From assembly GCF_004116405.1 (NCBI RefSeq), contig NZ_SDIC01000004.1, forward strand, positions 558,717 through 622,716: 64,000 nt of DNA, written 5' to 3'. Below, piece by piece: positions 45,547 to 54,823 of this stretch. The notes below the pieces were generated by a model, which was given only the letters and a program-made list of their open reading frames with translations, was not told the DNA's origin and searched no databases. The stretch's first letter is position 1, and each line of letters opens with the position of its first letter. The stretch comes from Halegenticoccus tardaugens (GTDB lineage Archaea; Halobacteriota; Halobacteria; Halobacteriales; Haloferacaceae). The position numbers and the translations under genes were made by a program.

Positions 45547-47054
45547 TGTTGCTGCAGACGCAGCTCCCGCAGTGGGCGGCGCTCGGACCCGCGATCCTGC
45601 TCGCGCTCACGGCGCTCGTCGTGTTCGTCATCGACAGCGTCGACCCGGACTCGACGGACAGCGCCCTCCTCGCGGGCGTCTCCGTCCTCGGCACGCTCGC
45701 CGCGCTCGGCGCGGCGGGGTGGTTCCTCGCCGCCGGCACCGGGCAGGTCAACGGCGAGATAACGCTCTACGGCGACGCGCTCGTCGTCGACGGGATGAGC
45801 CTGTTCTTCACGGCCATCTTCACGAGCGTCGCGGCGATGGTGTTCGTCGCGAGCTACGACTACCTGCGCGGCCGCTCCGACCAGGCGGAGTTCTACGCGC
45901 TGGTGCTTCTCGCCGCGACCGGGATGAGCCTCATGGCGAGCGCGAACAGCCTCGCGACGGCCTTCATCAGCCTCGAACTCGCCTCGCTGCCGTCGTACGC
46001 GCTCGTCGCGTACCTGAAGAAGAACCGCGGCAGCGTCGAGGCGGGCCTGAAGTACTTCCTCATCGGCGCGCTCTCGTCGTCGGTGTTCGTCTTCGGCATC
46101 AGCCTCGTCTACGCCGCGACCGGGTCGCTGCTGCTCTCCGACGTCGCGCAGGGCCTCTCGAACCTCGACGGGAGCCTCTTCGGCGTCGCCGGCGTCGGCG
46201 TGCTGATGATCGCCGGCGGCTTCGCCTTCAAGACCGCCTCCGTCCCCTTCCACTTCTGGGCCCCGGAGGCGTACGAGGGCGCGCCAGCGCCGGTGTCCGC
46301 GTTCCTCTCGTCGGCCTCGAAGGCCGCCGGATTCGCGGTCGCCTTCCGCGTGTTCGTGGAGGCGTTCCCCATCGCGACCGCCGTCGACATCGGGGTCGAC
46401 TGGGTGATCGCCTTCCAGGTGCTCGCGGTCGCGACGATGACGCTCGGCAACTTCGCCGCCGCGACGCAGGAGAACGTAAAGCGGATGCTCGCGTACTCCA
46501 GCATCGGCCACGCGGGCTACGCGCTCATCGGCCTCGCGGCGCTCTCGGCCGGCGGCGCGCAGAACGGGAACGTGCTCGGCGCGAGCATGGCCCACCTGCT
46601 CGTCTACGGCTTCATGAACACGGGCGCGTTCCTCTTCATCGCGCTCGTCGAACACTGGGGCGTCGGCCGCACCTTCGAGGACTACAACGGCCTCGGGCGG
46701 CAGGCGCCGATGGCCTGCGTCGCCATGTCGCTGTTCATGTTCAGCCTCGCGGGGCTGCCGCCGTTCGGCGGGTTCTTCTCGAAGTACTTCCTGTTCTTCA
46801 GCGCGATCGAGGCCGGCTTCTGGTGGCTCGCCGCGATCGGCGCGGTCAACAGCGCCCTGTCGCTGTTCTACTACTCCCGCGTCGTCAAGGCGATGTGGAT
46901 CGAGGAGCCGACCGGGTCGTTCGAACTCACGAGCCGTCCGATCGGCCTCTACACCGGAATCATGGTCGCCGCAATCGGCACGCTCGTGCTCCTTCCGGGC
47001 TTCGGCCCGGTCATCGAGACGGCGCAGACCGTCGCGACGGCGCTGTTCGGCTGA
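45546..47054 (+). CDS. nuoN: Complex I subunit NuoN
   Basis: This 502-residue antiporter-like subunit has ISLELASLPSYALVAYLKKNRGSVEAGLKYFLIGA from about residue 140 and PFHFWAPEAYEGAPAPVSAFLSSASKAAG near 235. It closes the operon. No nuoE, nuoF or nuoG follows, so the NADH-oxidising module is missing, as is usual in haloarchaea; the electron donor is therefore not NADH through the normal route. Confidence 0.96.
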   Translation: MLLQTQLPQWAALGPAILLALTALVVFVIDSVDPDSTDSALLAGVSVLGTLAALGAAGWFLAAGTGQVNGEITLYGDALVVDGMSLFFTAIFTSVAAMVFVASYDYLRGRSDQAEFYALVLLAATGMSLMASANSLATAFISLELASLPSYALVAYLKKNRGSVEAGLKYFLIGALSSSVFVFGISLVYAATGSLLLSDVAQGLSNLDGSLFGVAGVGVLMIAGGFAFKTASVPFHFWAPEAYEGAPAPVSAFLSSASKAAGFAVAFRVFVEAFPIATAVDIGVDWVIAFQVLAVATMTLGNFAAATQENVKRMLAYSSIGHAGYALIGLAALSAGGAQNGNVLGASMAHLLVYGFMNTGAFLFIALVEHWGVGRTFEDYNGLGRQAPMACVAMSLFMFSLAGLPPFGGFFSKYFLFFSAIEAGFWWLAAIGAVNSALSLFYYSRVVKAMWIEEPTGSFELTSRPIGLYTGIMVAAIGTLVLLPGFGPVIETAQTVATALFG

Positions 47055-47150
47055 GCGGCGGTTCGACTCCCCCCTCTCACGGAACCGCCGTTCGATCCCC
47101 GCGTCTCGCAGAATCGCGTTCCGTCTCCTCGCCGCGGAACCGCGTTCGAT

Positions 47151-47549
47151 CTATTCGTCTCGCAGCGTGTGCGAGAGCGCCGCCGCGACCTCCTCCGAGC
47201 GGCGCATCGTCAGCCCGTCGGTCGTGACGAACACCCCCGCGCCGTCGGCGGTGACGCGGGTGACGTAGCCGTTCTCGAACGACCTGACGGTGTGTTCGTA
47301 CTCGCCAAGTTCGGATCCCCGGTAGGCGGTCCGCGCGCGGAACCCGAGCGTCTCGTGTTCGACGAAGCCGGCGAGGTCCGCGTCCGCTTCGAGATCGGAT
47401 CGGAGGTACACCTGCGCGTACGCCCGCGGCGTGAAGTAGGTGATGCTCCGGAGGCTGTCGCCGACGGCCGTGCGACAGGTCCGCTGGAGCCGATCCGCGA
47501 ACTCGTCGCTCACCAGGTCGTCTCGCTCGTCCATGACAGTGAATGGCAT
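47151..47549 (-). CDS. Conserved haloarchaeal protein (DUF7522-like), unknown function
   Basis: This 132-residue soluble protein has ADRLQRTCRTAVGDSLRSITYFT, then YLRSDLEADADLAGFVEHE and GEYEHTVRSFENGYVTRV. I believe this is the haloarchaeal DUF7522 group, but I cannot confirm the number. The function is unknown. It runs against the nuo operon. The start could be the inner ATG (47534) instead. Confidence 0.7.
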   Translation of the reverse strand: MPFTVMDERDDLVSDEFADRLQRTCRTAVGDSLRSITYFTPRAYAQVYLRSDLEADADLAGFVEHETLGFRARTAYRGSELGEYEHTVRSFENGYVTRVTADGAGVFVTTDGLTMRRSEEVAAALSHTLRDE

Positions 47550-47679
47550 GAATCCGGCCGTAATAATTCCATCGGCTCGACACTCGGAAAGGAGGCGAGG
47601 GCGGCGGGATCGAGCGGGAGTTCATCGGACGCCGGAATCGTGACGGTAGGGTTTTCCGTGATCGGGCCGACTGATACCT

Positions 47680-49146
47680 ATGGTGTATCGGTTGGTGCTC
47701 GGGTGCGGTCCCGTGGGCCGCGACATCGTCGAACGGACGGCCGACCGTCCCGGCGACGTTCGCGTGCTCACGCGGGAGCGGAGCTGGGTCACCGCCCTCC
47801 GCGAGGAGGGGATCAACGCGACCGAGGGCGACACCACCGATCCGGCCAACTACCCAGAGTCGGCCGACGTGATCGTCGCCGCGAGCAAGCGCCCGGAGCG
47901 CAACCTCGCGGCGGCGGAAACCGCCCGCGAGCGGTTCCCGGACGCCCTCCTCGTCGCCTACACCGGCGTCGGAGCCGACGAGGGGACGAAGGCGGCGCTC
48001 GCCGAGGTCGCGGACCGCGTGATCGACCCAGAGGCGGCGCTCGTCGACGCGCTCGTCGACGCGACCGCCGGCACGTCCGCCGTGCGTCTGCGGCGGCTGT
48101 TCGGCGTGCTCCGGGATCTCGACGGCCGCCTCGCGGTCGTCACGCACGACAACCCGGACCCGGACGCGATCGGAAGCGCCCTCGCGCTCGCCCGCCTCGC
48201 GGGCACCGTCGGCGTCGACGCCGACGTGTGCTACTTCGGGGAGATCTCCCACCAGCAGAACCGCGCGCTCGTCAACCTGCTCGATCTGGATCTTCGCCGC
48301 CTCGACCCCGAGGACTCGTTGGAGGAGTACGACGGCATCGCGCTGGTCGACCACTCGCGGCCGGGCGTGAACGACGGCCTCGACGACGACACGTTCGTCG
48401 ACGTGGTGGTCGATCACCACCCGCCGCGCGCGCCGGTCGAAGCGCGCTTCGTCGACCTCAGAAGCGACGCCGGCTCCACGAGCACCCTCCTCACGGACTA
48501 CTACGAGCGCCTCGGTCTCGTCCCCGACGGGACGGTGGCGACGGCGCTCCTGTACGGCATTCGGGTCGACACCAACGACTTCTCGCGGGAGGTGTCGGCG
48601 ACCGACTTCGAGGCCGCGGCGTTCTTGCTCCCGTACGTCGACGCGAGCGTCCTCGATCGGGTCGAGACGCCGAGCATGAGCGCGGAGGTGCTCGAAACGA
48701 TGGCGCGTTCGATCCGCAACCGCGAGATGCAGGGGTCGGCGCTGGCGAGTTGCGTCGGTCAGATCCGCGACCGCGACGCGCTGGCGCAGGCGGCCGACAT
48801 GCTCCTCGGCATGGAGGGCGTCCAGACGACGCTCGTCTACGGGTTCATGGACGGGATGGTGTACGCCTCCGCGCGGGCCCGCGGGTCGTCGATCGACATG
48901 GGCGAGGCGCTCAGGGACGCGTTCGACCAGATCGGCAGCGCCGGGGGCCACGCCGACATGGCCGGCGCGCAGATCCCGCTCGGCATCCTGGGCGACGTCG
49001 ACGAGGAGTCGGCCGAGTCGCTGGCGGAGATCGTCCGCGACATCATCACGGAACGGTTCTTCGAGATCCTCAGAACCGCGCCGAGCGCGCCCGAGGACGA
49101 CATCATCGAGGAACTCGCGTTCCAGTACCCCGTCGACGGCAAGTAA
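47680..49146 (+). CDS. RCK/TrkA-N-like domain fused to DHH-DHHA1 phosphoesterase
   Basis: This 488-residue protein starts with a Rossmann domain (VLGCGPVGRDIVE, residues about 7-19) resembling TrkA-N. A DHH domain follows from about 148: THDNPDPDAIGSALALARL, then DHSRPG and VVDHHPP. A C-terminal DHHA1 domain ends with the glycine-rich GSAGGHADMAGAQIP. DHH proteins hydrolyse nanoRNA, cyclic dinucleotides or single-stranded DNA ends. The N-terminal domain suggests nucleotide or NAD sensing. The substrate is not known from sequence. Confidence 0.88.
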   Translation: MVYRLVLGCGPVGRDIVERTADRPGDVRVLTRERSWVTALREEGINATEGDTTDPANYPESADVIVAASKRPERNLAAAETARERFPDALLVAYTGVGADEGTKAALAEVADRVIDPEAALVDALVDATAGTSAVRLRRLFGVLRDLDGRLAVVTHDNPDPDAIGSALALARLAGTVGVDADVCYFGEISHQQNRALVNLLDLDLRRLDPEDSLEEYDGIALVDHSRPGVNDGLDDDTFVDVVVDHHPPRAPVEARFVDLRSDAGSTSTLLTDYYERLGLVPDGTVATALLYGIRVDTNDFSREVSATDFEAAAFLLPYVDASVLDRVETPSMSAEVLETMARSIRNREMQGSALASCVGQIRDRDALAQAADMLLGMEGVQTTLVYGFMDGMVYASARARGSSIDMGEALRDAFDQIGSAGGHADMAGAQIPLGILGDVDEESAESLAEIVRDIITERFFEILRTAPSAPEDDIIEELAFQYPVDGK

Positions 49147-49250
49147 GCCCTCCGTCGACGGCAAGCGAGGCCAGGGCGACTCGACCGTCCGAATCGGTCG
49201 ACGGGCGATCAGTCAGCACGCTTTTGCCGACCGTGGCCGTATCGGCCGGC

Positions 49251-50033
49251 ATGAGCGGGAAAGCCGTCGTAAAAGAGTACATGACCCGGGACGTGGCGAC
49301 CGTCTCGCCCGACGACACCGTCGCCGACGTCGCCCGCCGCATCGTCGAGAGCGACGGGCACAACGGCTTTCCCGTCTGCCACGGCCGGAAGGTGGAGGGG
49401 TTCGTCACCGCGCGCGACCTCCTCCTCGCGGACGACGACGCGCCGATCTTCACCGTGATGACGGACGACCTCATCGTCGCCCACCCGGAGATGAAGGTGA
49501 CCGACGCCGCCCGCGTCATCCTCCGATCGGGCATCCAGAAGCTGCCGGTCGTCGACGACGCCGGCAACCTCGTGGGCATCATCAGCAACACGGACGTGGT
49601 GCGCAGCCAGATCGAGCGCGTCACGCCCGAGAAGGTGGGAAAGCTGATGCGGACGCTCGAACAGATCCACGACACGGAGGTCGAACAGCGGCGACGCAGG
49701 GTACGACTCTCCCGGCTGATCCCGACGCAGGGCCGCGTCTACGCCGACGAACTGGAGGGTCGCCGGTACGAACTCGAACGGGGGCTCGCGGAGCCGCTCG
49801 TCGTCATCGACAACTCGGGGACGCTGCTCCTGGCCGACGGCCACCACCGCGTGATGGCGGCCGACAGCCTCGGCGTCGAGGAGATGGACGCCTACGTCAT
49901 CGTCGTCGACGACCGCATCGAACTCGGAATGCAACGCACCGCCGAAAAGGAGGGCCTCTCGTCCATCAGCGACATCAACGTCGTGGACTACGCTCGCCAC
50001 CCGCTCGTCGAGACGATCGAACGGCTCCAGTGA
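49251..50033 (+). CDS. CBS-domain pair fused to ParB-like nuclease/partition domain
   Basis: This 260-residue protein has two CBS repeats (EYMTRDVATVSPDDTVADVA and VMTDDLIVAHPEMKVTDAA, residues about 9-125) and a ParB/sulfiredoxin-like domain with LLLADGHHRVMAADSLG near 197. CBS pairs bind adenine nucleotides; the ParB fold binds or hydrolyses nucleotides. It lacks the ParB HTH, so classic plasmid partition is unlikely. A metabolite-sensing role is an inference. The ATG at 49251 gives a clean CBS start. Confidence 0.87.
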   Translation: MSGKAVVKEYMTRDVATVSPDDTVADVARRIVESDGHNGFPVCHGRKVEGFVTARDLLLADDDAPIFTVMTDDLIVAHPEMKVTDAARVILRSGIQKLPVVDDAGNLVGIISNTDVVRSQIERVTPEKVGKLMRTLEQIHDTEVEQRRRRVRLSRLIPTQGRVYADELEGRRYELERGLAEPLVVIDNSGTLLLADGHHRVMAADSLGVEEMDAYVIVVDDRIELGMQRTAEKEGLSSISDINVVDYARHPLVETIERLQ

Positions 50034-50151
50034 CCCTCCGGTGGACGAATCGTCGTCGGCCCGCACCCCGCCGCCGATCCGTCCCCCACCGCCGACCTGT
50101 TCCCCGCCGCCGATCCGCCACCCGCCGCATTCGTATTCGTTCCGTGGGAGG

Positions 50152-50160
50152 TTTATTATA
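50152..50160 (+). promoter_or_regulatory. TATA box TTTATTATA
   Basis: TTTATTATA lies 24-32 bp before the ATG at 50184, the normal distance for a leaderless haloarchaeal transcript. It supports that start over the GTG at 50166. Confidence 0.65.
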
Positions 50161-50183
50161 CGTGGGTGTCCGATACGGTATTT

Positions 50184-51023
50184 ATGCGCGCGATCGGTCG
50201 AACGACGGTCGAGCGGCTCAGACAACCAGAGTACACCGGCGAGAACCGCTGTCCGCCCTGTACGGTGGTGAACCTCCTCCTGGCCGCCCTCGGGAGCGTC
50301 GCGATCGGAAGCCTCGCGCCGGTCGCCGGCGTCGCCTTCGCGCTGGTTGCCGTCGCGGCGATCTACCTCCGCGGCTACCTCGTCCCGGGGACGCCCGAAC
50401 TGACGAAGCGCCACCTCCCGGATCGCGTCCTCCGGTGGTTCGGAAAGGACCCGCACGTCGGGACGTCCGTCGACCTCGACGGCGACAATGCCGTCTCGTC
50501 TACCGATCTCGACGGCGACAATGCCGTCTCGCCTTCTCACCTCGACGTCGAGTCCCGCCTCCTCTCGATCGGTGCGGTCGAACCCGCGGGCGAGGATCTG
50601 CGCGCCGCGCCGTCGTTCGAGCGGGAGTGGCGGCGCGCGGCCGAGGAGGTCCTCGACGCGCCCGAGCGGCGCGCGGGCGACGTGCTCGGCCTCTCGGAGC
50701 CGGGGATCGAAGACCGCGGCGGCGTCTGCGTGGTCGCCGACGGCGGTATCGAAGCCGCGCGGTGGCCCTCCCGCGAGGCGCTCGTCGCCGACCTCGCCGC
50801 CGTGCCGCTGCTCCGAGAGCGCCTGTCCGACTGGGAGTCGCTCGACCGCGCGACGCAAGGGCGGCTCCTCGCGGGACTGCGCGTCTTCCTCACGTTCTGT
50901 CCGACCTGCGGCGGCGTCCCGGCGTTCCGGGAAGACACGGTCGAATCCTGCTGTCGCTCCGTCGACGTGGTCACCTACGACTGCGAGGACTGCGGCGCGC
51001 GGCTGCTCGAACTGCAGCGCTGA
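50184..51023 (+). CDS. Two-helix membrane protein with CPPC and C-terminal zinc ribbon, unknown function
   Basis: This 279-residue protein starts with RQPEYTGENRCPPC and two membrane helices (VVNLLLAALGSVAIGSLAPVAGVAFALVAVAAIYLRG; residues about 28-64). A 60-residue linker with two 11-residue repeats (DLDGDNAVS) follows. The soluble domain ends in a zinc ribbon, CPTCGG, CCRS and CEDCGA. I know of haloarchaeal proteins with the YTGENRC start, but no function. The ATG is 24 nt after the TATA box. Confidence 0.75.
   Translation: MRAIGRTTVERLRQPEYTGENRCPPCTVVNLLLAALGSVAIGSLAPVAGVAFALVAVAAIYLRGYLVPGTPELTKRHLPDRVLRWFGKDPHVGTSVDLDGDNAVSSTDLDGDNAVSPSHLDVESRLLSIGAVEPAGEDLRAAPSFEREWRRAAEEVLDAPERRAGDVLGLSEPGIEDRGGVCVVADGGIEAARWPSREALVADLAAVPLLRERLSDWESLDRATQGRLLAGLRVFLTFCPTCGGVPAFREDTVESCCRSVDVVTYDCEDCGARLLELQR
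50469..50534. repeat. Two tandem 33-bp units inside the zinc-ribbon membrane gene
   Basis: Units at 50469-50501 and 50502-50534 share 24 identical bases, including CTCGACGGCGACAATGCCGT. They keep the frame and add an 11-residue repeat to the linker. This looks like a recent slippage duplication. A weaker third unit (CACCTCGACGTCGAG) follows. Confidence 0.8.
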
Positions 51024-51032
51024 CGGCGACGG

Positions 51033-52055
51033 CTAGCTCCCGTCACCGCGCAGGTGCGACACGAGGTCGAGCGTCGGGTCCGCCCGCCCGAGGGCGAAAA
51101 GCGAGTAGTACCGAAAGTACGTCACGACGGGGGCCTGCACGAAGAGCGCGACGACGGCCACGGCGAGCGCGTACAGCGCGGCGAGGAGGCCGAGCGCCGC
51201 CCACCCGGCGAATCCGAGCGCGCCCGCGGCGAGCGCGGCGTTCAACCCGACGGCCACCGGGACGAACGGGAGCGCGACGAGCAGCCCCGAGAGCAGCAGG
51301 ACGAACCAGACGGCGACGCCAGCGCCGACGAACAGCGCGTAGCGGACGAGGAGGTACAGCGCGAACCCCTTCCACGACGCGCGCAGCGCGGGGGCGAAGC
51401 GCCGCCACGCCGAGACGACGCCCCGATCCTCCGCGACCATCGCGGGGACGACGAAGTCGACGGTGAGTCGATCGGCGAGCGCGGCGACGAGCGCGACGGC
51501 CCCCGCGAGCAAGAGCGCCGGAATGGCGAGGAGCGCGAGCGCGGACGTGACGGCGACGTCGGCGAGGAACGCGGCTCCGAGCGGGACGGCGAACCCGGCG
51601 AGCGCGACGGCGGCGAGCGCGACCCGGAAGGCGAAAAGACGGAGGCCGTCGCCCGCGTGCGCCCGGAACGGTTCGCGGACCCGGATCGATCGCGAGCGCA
51701 CCCCTTCGACGAGCACGAACTCCATGATCGACCCGAGGAGGACGTACAGCGCCGCGGCCGCCGCGAGACCGCCGGCCGCGACGAGCAGCGCGACGACCGC
51801 ACCGCCGGACGCGACGACCGCCTCGACGACGGCCGCGCCGGGTGCGACGTCAGCCGTGACGAGCCTCGGGAGGGACGCGTCGCTCAGCGGTTGTAGCTGC
51901 GTCGAGAGGTTGACGTTCCCGCCCACCGCCGTCCCGCCGCCGAGGAAGAACGCGAGCAGCGCGAGGCGGAGCCAGCGCCTGCGGTCGACCGGCAGGAGGA
52001 GCGACGCCGTCGCCTCGCGTGCGTCGTCGAGCGCGTCGAGCGCGAAGCTACTCAT
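51033..52055 (-). CDS. Haloarchaeal multi-pass membrane protein (DUF7544-like), unknown function
   Basis: This 340-residue protein has about six or seven hydrophobic segments. It starts MSSFALDALDDAREATASLLLPVDRRRWLRLALLAFFLGGG (N-terminal motif in residues 1-41). I recall this start as typical of a haloarchaeal family, probably DUF7544. A glycerophosphodiester-phosphodiesterase-membrane-like fold is possible. The ATG at 52055 is chosen because the frame upstream has no membrane-protein character. Confidence 0.72.
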   Translation of the reverse strand: MSSFALDALDDAREATASLLLPVDRRRWLRLALLAFFLGGGTAVGGNVNLSTQLQPLSDASLPRLVTADVAPGAAVVEAVVASGGAVVALLVAAGGLAAAAALYVLLGSIMEFVLVEGVRSRSIRVREPFRAHAGDGLRLFAFRVALAAVALAGFAVPLGAAFLADVAVTSALALLAIPALLLAGAVALVAALADRLTVDFVVPAMVAEDRGVVSAWRRFAPALRASWKGFALYLLVRYALFVGAGVAVWFVLLLSGLLVALPFVPVAVGLNAALAAGALGFAGWAALGLLAALYALAVAVVALFVQAPVVTYFRYYSLFALGRADPTLDLVSHLRGDGS

Positions 52056-52150
52056 CCGTCCGTCACAACGGACGCGCGGGACAAAAAGGGGCGTCGTAGC
52101 GGAATCGCCACCGTCGGACCGAGGGAGGCGTCCGCCGTCGCCGTCGTCGA

Positions 52151-52180
52151 GCCGAGTCGAGCCGAGTCGAGCCGGATCGA
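52151..52180. repeat. Tandem 10-bp repeat GCCGAGTCGA
   Basis: Three units of GCCGAGTCGA follow each other; the third is GCCGGATCGA. The tract lies 10 bp after the stop of the subtilase gene. No role is apparent; it may be replication slippage. Confidence 0.75.
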
Positions 52181-52189
52181 GCCGCGCAG

Positions 52190-53524
52190 CTACCGCCGAA
52201 CCGCCGCCAGCGGATCGACGAACCCGGAGCCGTAGTACGTCTTGTCGTATCCGTCGGGCACCTCCGCCGTCCGCGCGAGTTTCGATTCGACCTGATTCGC
52301 GTTGGCGTTCGGATCGACCGACTTCACCAGCGCGGCCGCGCCCGCGACCTGCGGCGCGGCCATGCTGGTCCCGGCCTTCCAGCCGTAGCCGTATTCGACG
52401 TCCACGACGGTTTCCTCGTCCTCGTCGTACACCGGTTCGGCGACGGTGCTGTAGACGAGATCGAGGTGCCACGGCACGTCGTCGGAGCCGATCGCCCCCT
52501 CGTCGGCGTTGCCGCCGGGGGCGGCGAGGTCGATCGCGTTCGTCCCGTAGTTGGTGTAGAAGGCGGGAGCGTACGCGGGCGCTTCCGCGTCGCCGGCGTC
52601 CCACCCGAAGCCGATCGGACCGGTTCCGCTGACCGCCAGCGCCTGCGCGCCCTCGTTCGGCAGGCTGATCAGGTTCCCGTCGTGCTGGAGGTCCGCGCCG
52701 TCGTTGCCGGCAGAGACGACGAGCAGCGTCCCCGCCGCGTTCGCGTAGGTCATCGTCCGGTTGAGCGACTTACCGTAGAACGAGCCCAGTTCCTTCCGGG
52801 AGACCGGGTACGCTCCGAGGCTCAGGTTCGCGACGTCGCAGCCGACCTCGGCGCTGTGGACGATCGCGGCGAGGATGTCGCCGAACGACGCGCCGCCCTC
52901 GGCCGAAAACACCCGACAGTCGACGATCTCCGCGTCGGGGGCGGTCCCGACGACGCCCGCCTCGTTGCGGTCGTCGGCCGCGACGATGCCCGCGACGTGG
53001 GTGCCGTGGTCGCCGCCGAACGGCCCGCCCGCACCGTAGCCGTCGCCGGTGAAGTTCCGCGAGAGGTCGCGGTTCACCGCGCGTTCGAGGTCCGGGTGGC
53101 CCGCCGCGACGCCGGAGTCGACGATCGCCACGCGCGTCCCTTCCCCCCGCGAGATCTCGTGGACCTCCGGGATGTGCTGTTCCTGCTTGTCCCACTGGTA
53201 CTCGTACCCGGGTTCGTCGGTCGCGCTTTCGGGCGCCGCGTCGACCATCTCCGGGAGCCCGAGTCGGAGTTCGACGTCCGACTCGAACGAGCGGGTGACC
53301 TTCTTCACGTCGCCCGCGCGGCCCTCCACGACGGCCAGATCGACCGCCGACAGGTCGTGTACCACGTCGAACGCGCCGCTTTCGACGTCCTCGCGCGAGA
53401 GGCCGCTCGTATCGACCACGAAGCGATCCGTCCGCTCCGCCGCCGTCACCGTCGTCCCGGCCGCCGCGCCGCCCAGGAGACCGCCGCTCACCGTCAGAAA
53501 CGTCCGTCGCGTCAATCGAGACAT
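52190..53524 (-). CDS. Secreted S8 subtilisin-like serine protease with Tat signal
   Basis: This 444-residue precursor begins RLTRRTFLTVSGG, a Tat signal with twin arginine at R6-R7 ending near residue 29. An inhibitor-like propeptide follows (about 34-100). The peptidase domain has D136 (VDSG), H173 (GDHGTHVAG), oxyanion N274 (SAGNDG) and S387 (GTSMAAP). It would be folded inside, exported and self-processed. There is no large C-terminal extension of the halolysin type. Confidence 0.95.
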   Translation of the reverse strand: MSRLTRRTFLTVSGGLLGGAAAGTTVTAAERTDRFVVDTSGLSREDVESGAFDVVHDLSAVDLAVVEGRAGDVKKVTRSFESDVELRLGLPEMVDAAPESATDEPGYEYQWDKQEQHIPEVHEISRGEGTRVAIVDSGVAAGHPDLERAVNRDLSRNFTGDGYGAGGPFGGDHGTHVAGIVAADDRNEAGVVGTAPDAEIVDCRVFSAEGGASFGDILAAIVHSAEVGCDVANLSLGAYPVSRKELGSFYGKSLNRTMTYANAAGTLLVVSAGNDGADLQHDGNLISLPNEGAQALAVSGTGPIGFGWDAGDAEAPAYAPAFYTNYGTNAIDLAAPGGNADEGAIGSDDVPWHLDLVYSTVAEPVYDEDEETVVDVEYGYGWKAGTSMAAPQVAGAAALVKSVDPNANANQVESKLARTAEVPDGYDKTYYGSGFVDPLAAVRR

Positions 53525-53664
53525 ACCCGATGACAGTACGTCAACGATATAATACTTTTGGAGAAGGAATTATGGTAAAAATTGAATTATTCAGATAGAG
53601 ATTCGAAGTTCGCGGGTTCGACGGGTCCGCTAGCTATTTCCACGCCGGCCGAAAACCCCGCGAC

Positions 53665-54780
53665 ATGACACCGTTCGAGCGCCGAGCCCGAGAGGCCCAG
53701 ACCCGGTTGGCGGACCGCGGCGACGACCTGCTCGCCCTGTTTCCGAGCCGGAACCTCTTCTACGCGACCGGCTTCGCCGAGGAGCCGGGCGAGCGGCACC
53801 TCTTCTTTTTGCTCCCGGCGACGGGGGATCCCGTCTTCTTCGTCCCGGAACTGTACGAGGAGCAGGTCCGCGAGGCGTCGCGCGTGGACGACGTTCGGAC
53901 GTGGGCGGACGACGAGGACCCCACGGAGCGCCTCCGCGCGGTCGTCGGGGAGTTCGACGTCGGCCGGGGGCGCGTGCTCGTCGACGACACGATGTGGGCG
54001 CGGTTCACGCAGGATCTCCGGGACGTCCTCCCCGACGCGTCGTTCGGTCTCGCGAGCGAGGTGCTCGCGCCCCTCCGACGCCGGAAGGACGACGCGGAAC
54101 TGGACGCGATCCGACGCGCCAGCCGGATCGCGGACCGGGTCGTCGACGACGTTCGGGCGCTCGGCTCTGACGCGGTCGGGATGACCGAGGCCGAACTCGC
54201 CCGGGAGATCGAACGTCGCCTCGTCGCCGCCGGCGGCGACGGCCTCTCCTTCGAGACCATCGTCGGCTCCGGGCCGAACGGCGCGAAGCCGCACCACGGC
54301 AGCGGCGACCGGATCGTCGAGGCCGGTGACCCGGTCGTCCTCGACTTCGGGACGCGCGTCGACGAGTACCCGAGCGATCAGACCCGGACGGTCGTCTTCG
54401 GCGGCGATCCGTCGGCCGCGTTCTGCGAGGTTCACGCGGTCGTCCGGGAGGCGCAGGCGGCGGCCGTGGCCGCGGTCGAACCCGGGGCGAGGGCGGGCGA
54501 CGTGGACGCGGCCGCGAGGGAGGTGATCGAAGCGGCCGGGTACGGCGACCGGTTCATCCACCGGACCGGCCACGGGGTCGGTCTCGACGTGCACGAGGAG
54601 CCGTACATCGTCGCCGGGGGCGGCGTCGAACTCGAACCGGGGATGGTGTTCAGCGTCGAACCCGGGGTGTACGTCCCCGGCGAGTTCGGCGTCCGGATCG
54701 AGGACCTCGTCGTCGTCACCGACGACGGGTGCGAACGGCTGAACGAAAGCGAGCGCGGGTGGGCGTCGCCCGCGACGTGA
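53665..54780 (+). CDS. M24 family Xaa-Pro peptidase
   Basis: This 371-residue creatinase/prolidase-type peptidase has a full set of metal ligands: D227 and D238 (LDFGTRVDEYPSDQTRT), H303 (TGHGVGLDVHE), E332 (SVEPGVY) and E346 (RIEDLVV). It should cleave Xaa-Pro bonds in the cytosol with Mn or Co. The N-terminal creatinase domain covers about residues 1-135. The stop is followed by a short gap and a convergent small gene. Confidence 0.94.
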   Translation: MTPFERRAREAQTRLADRGDDLLALFPSRNLFYATGFAEEPGERHLFFLLPATGDPVFFVPELYEEQVREASRVDDVRTWADDEDPTERLRAVVGEFDVGRGRVLVDDTMWARFTQDLRDVLPDASFGLASEVLAPLRRRKDDAELDAIRRASRIADRVVDDVRALGSDAVGMTEAELAREIERRLVAAGGDGLSFETIVGSGPNGAKPHHGSGDRIVEAGDPVVLDFGTRVDEYPSDQTRTVVFGGDPSAAFCEVHAVVREAQAAAVAAVEPGARAGDVDAAAREVIEAAGYGDRFIHRTGHGVGLDVHEEPYIVAGGGVELEPGMVFSVEPGVYVPGEFGVRIEDLVVVTDDGCERLNESERGWASPAT

Positions 54781-54823
54781 CCGCCGCGACGACCTCGCGC
54801 GTCGACGCGGGACGAACCGGGAC

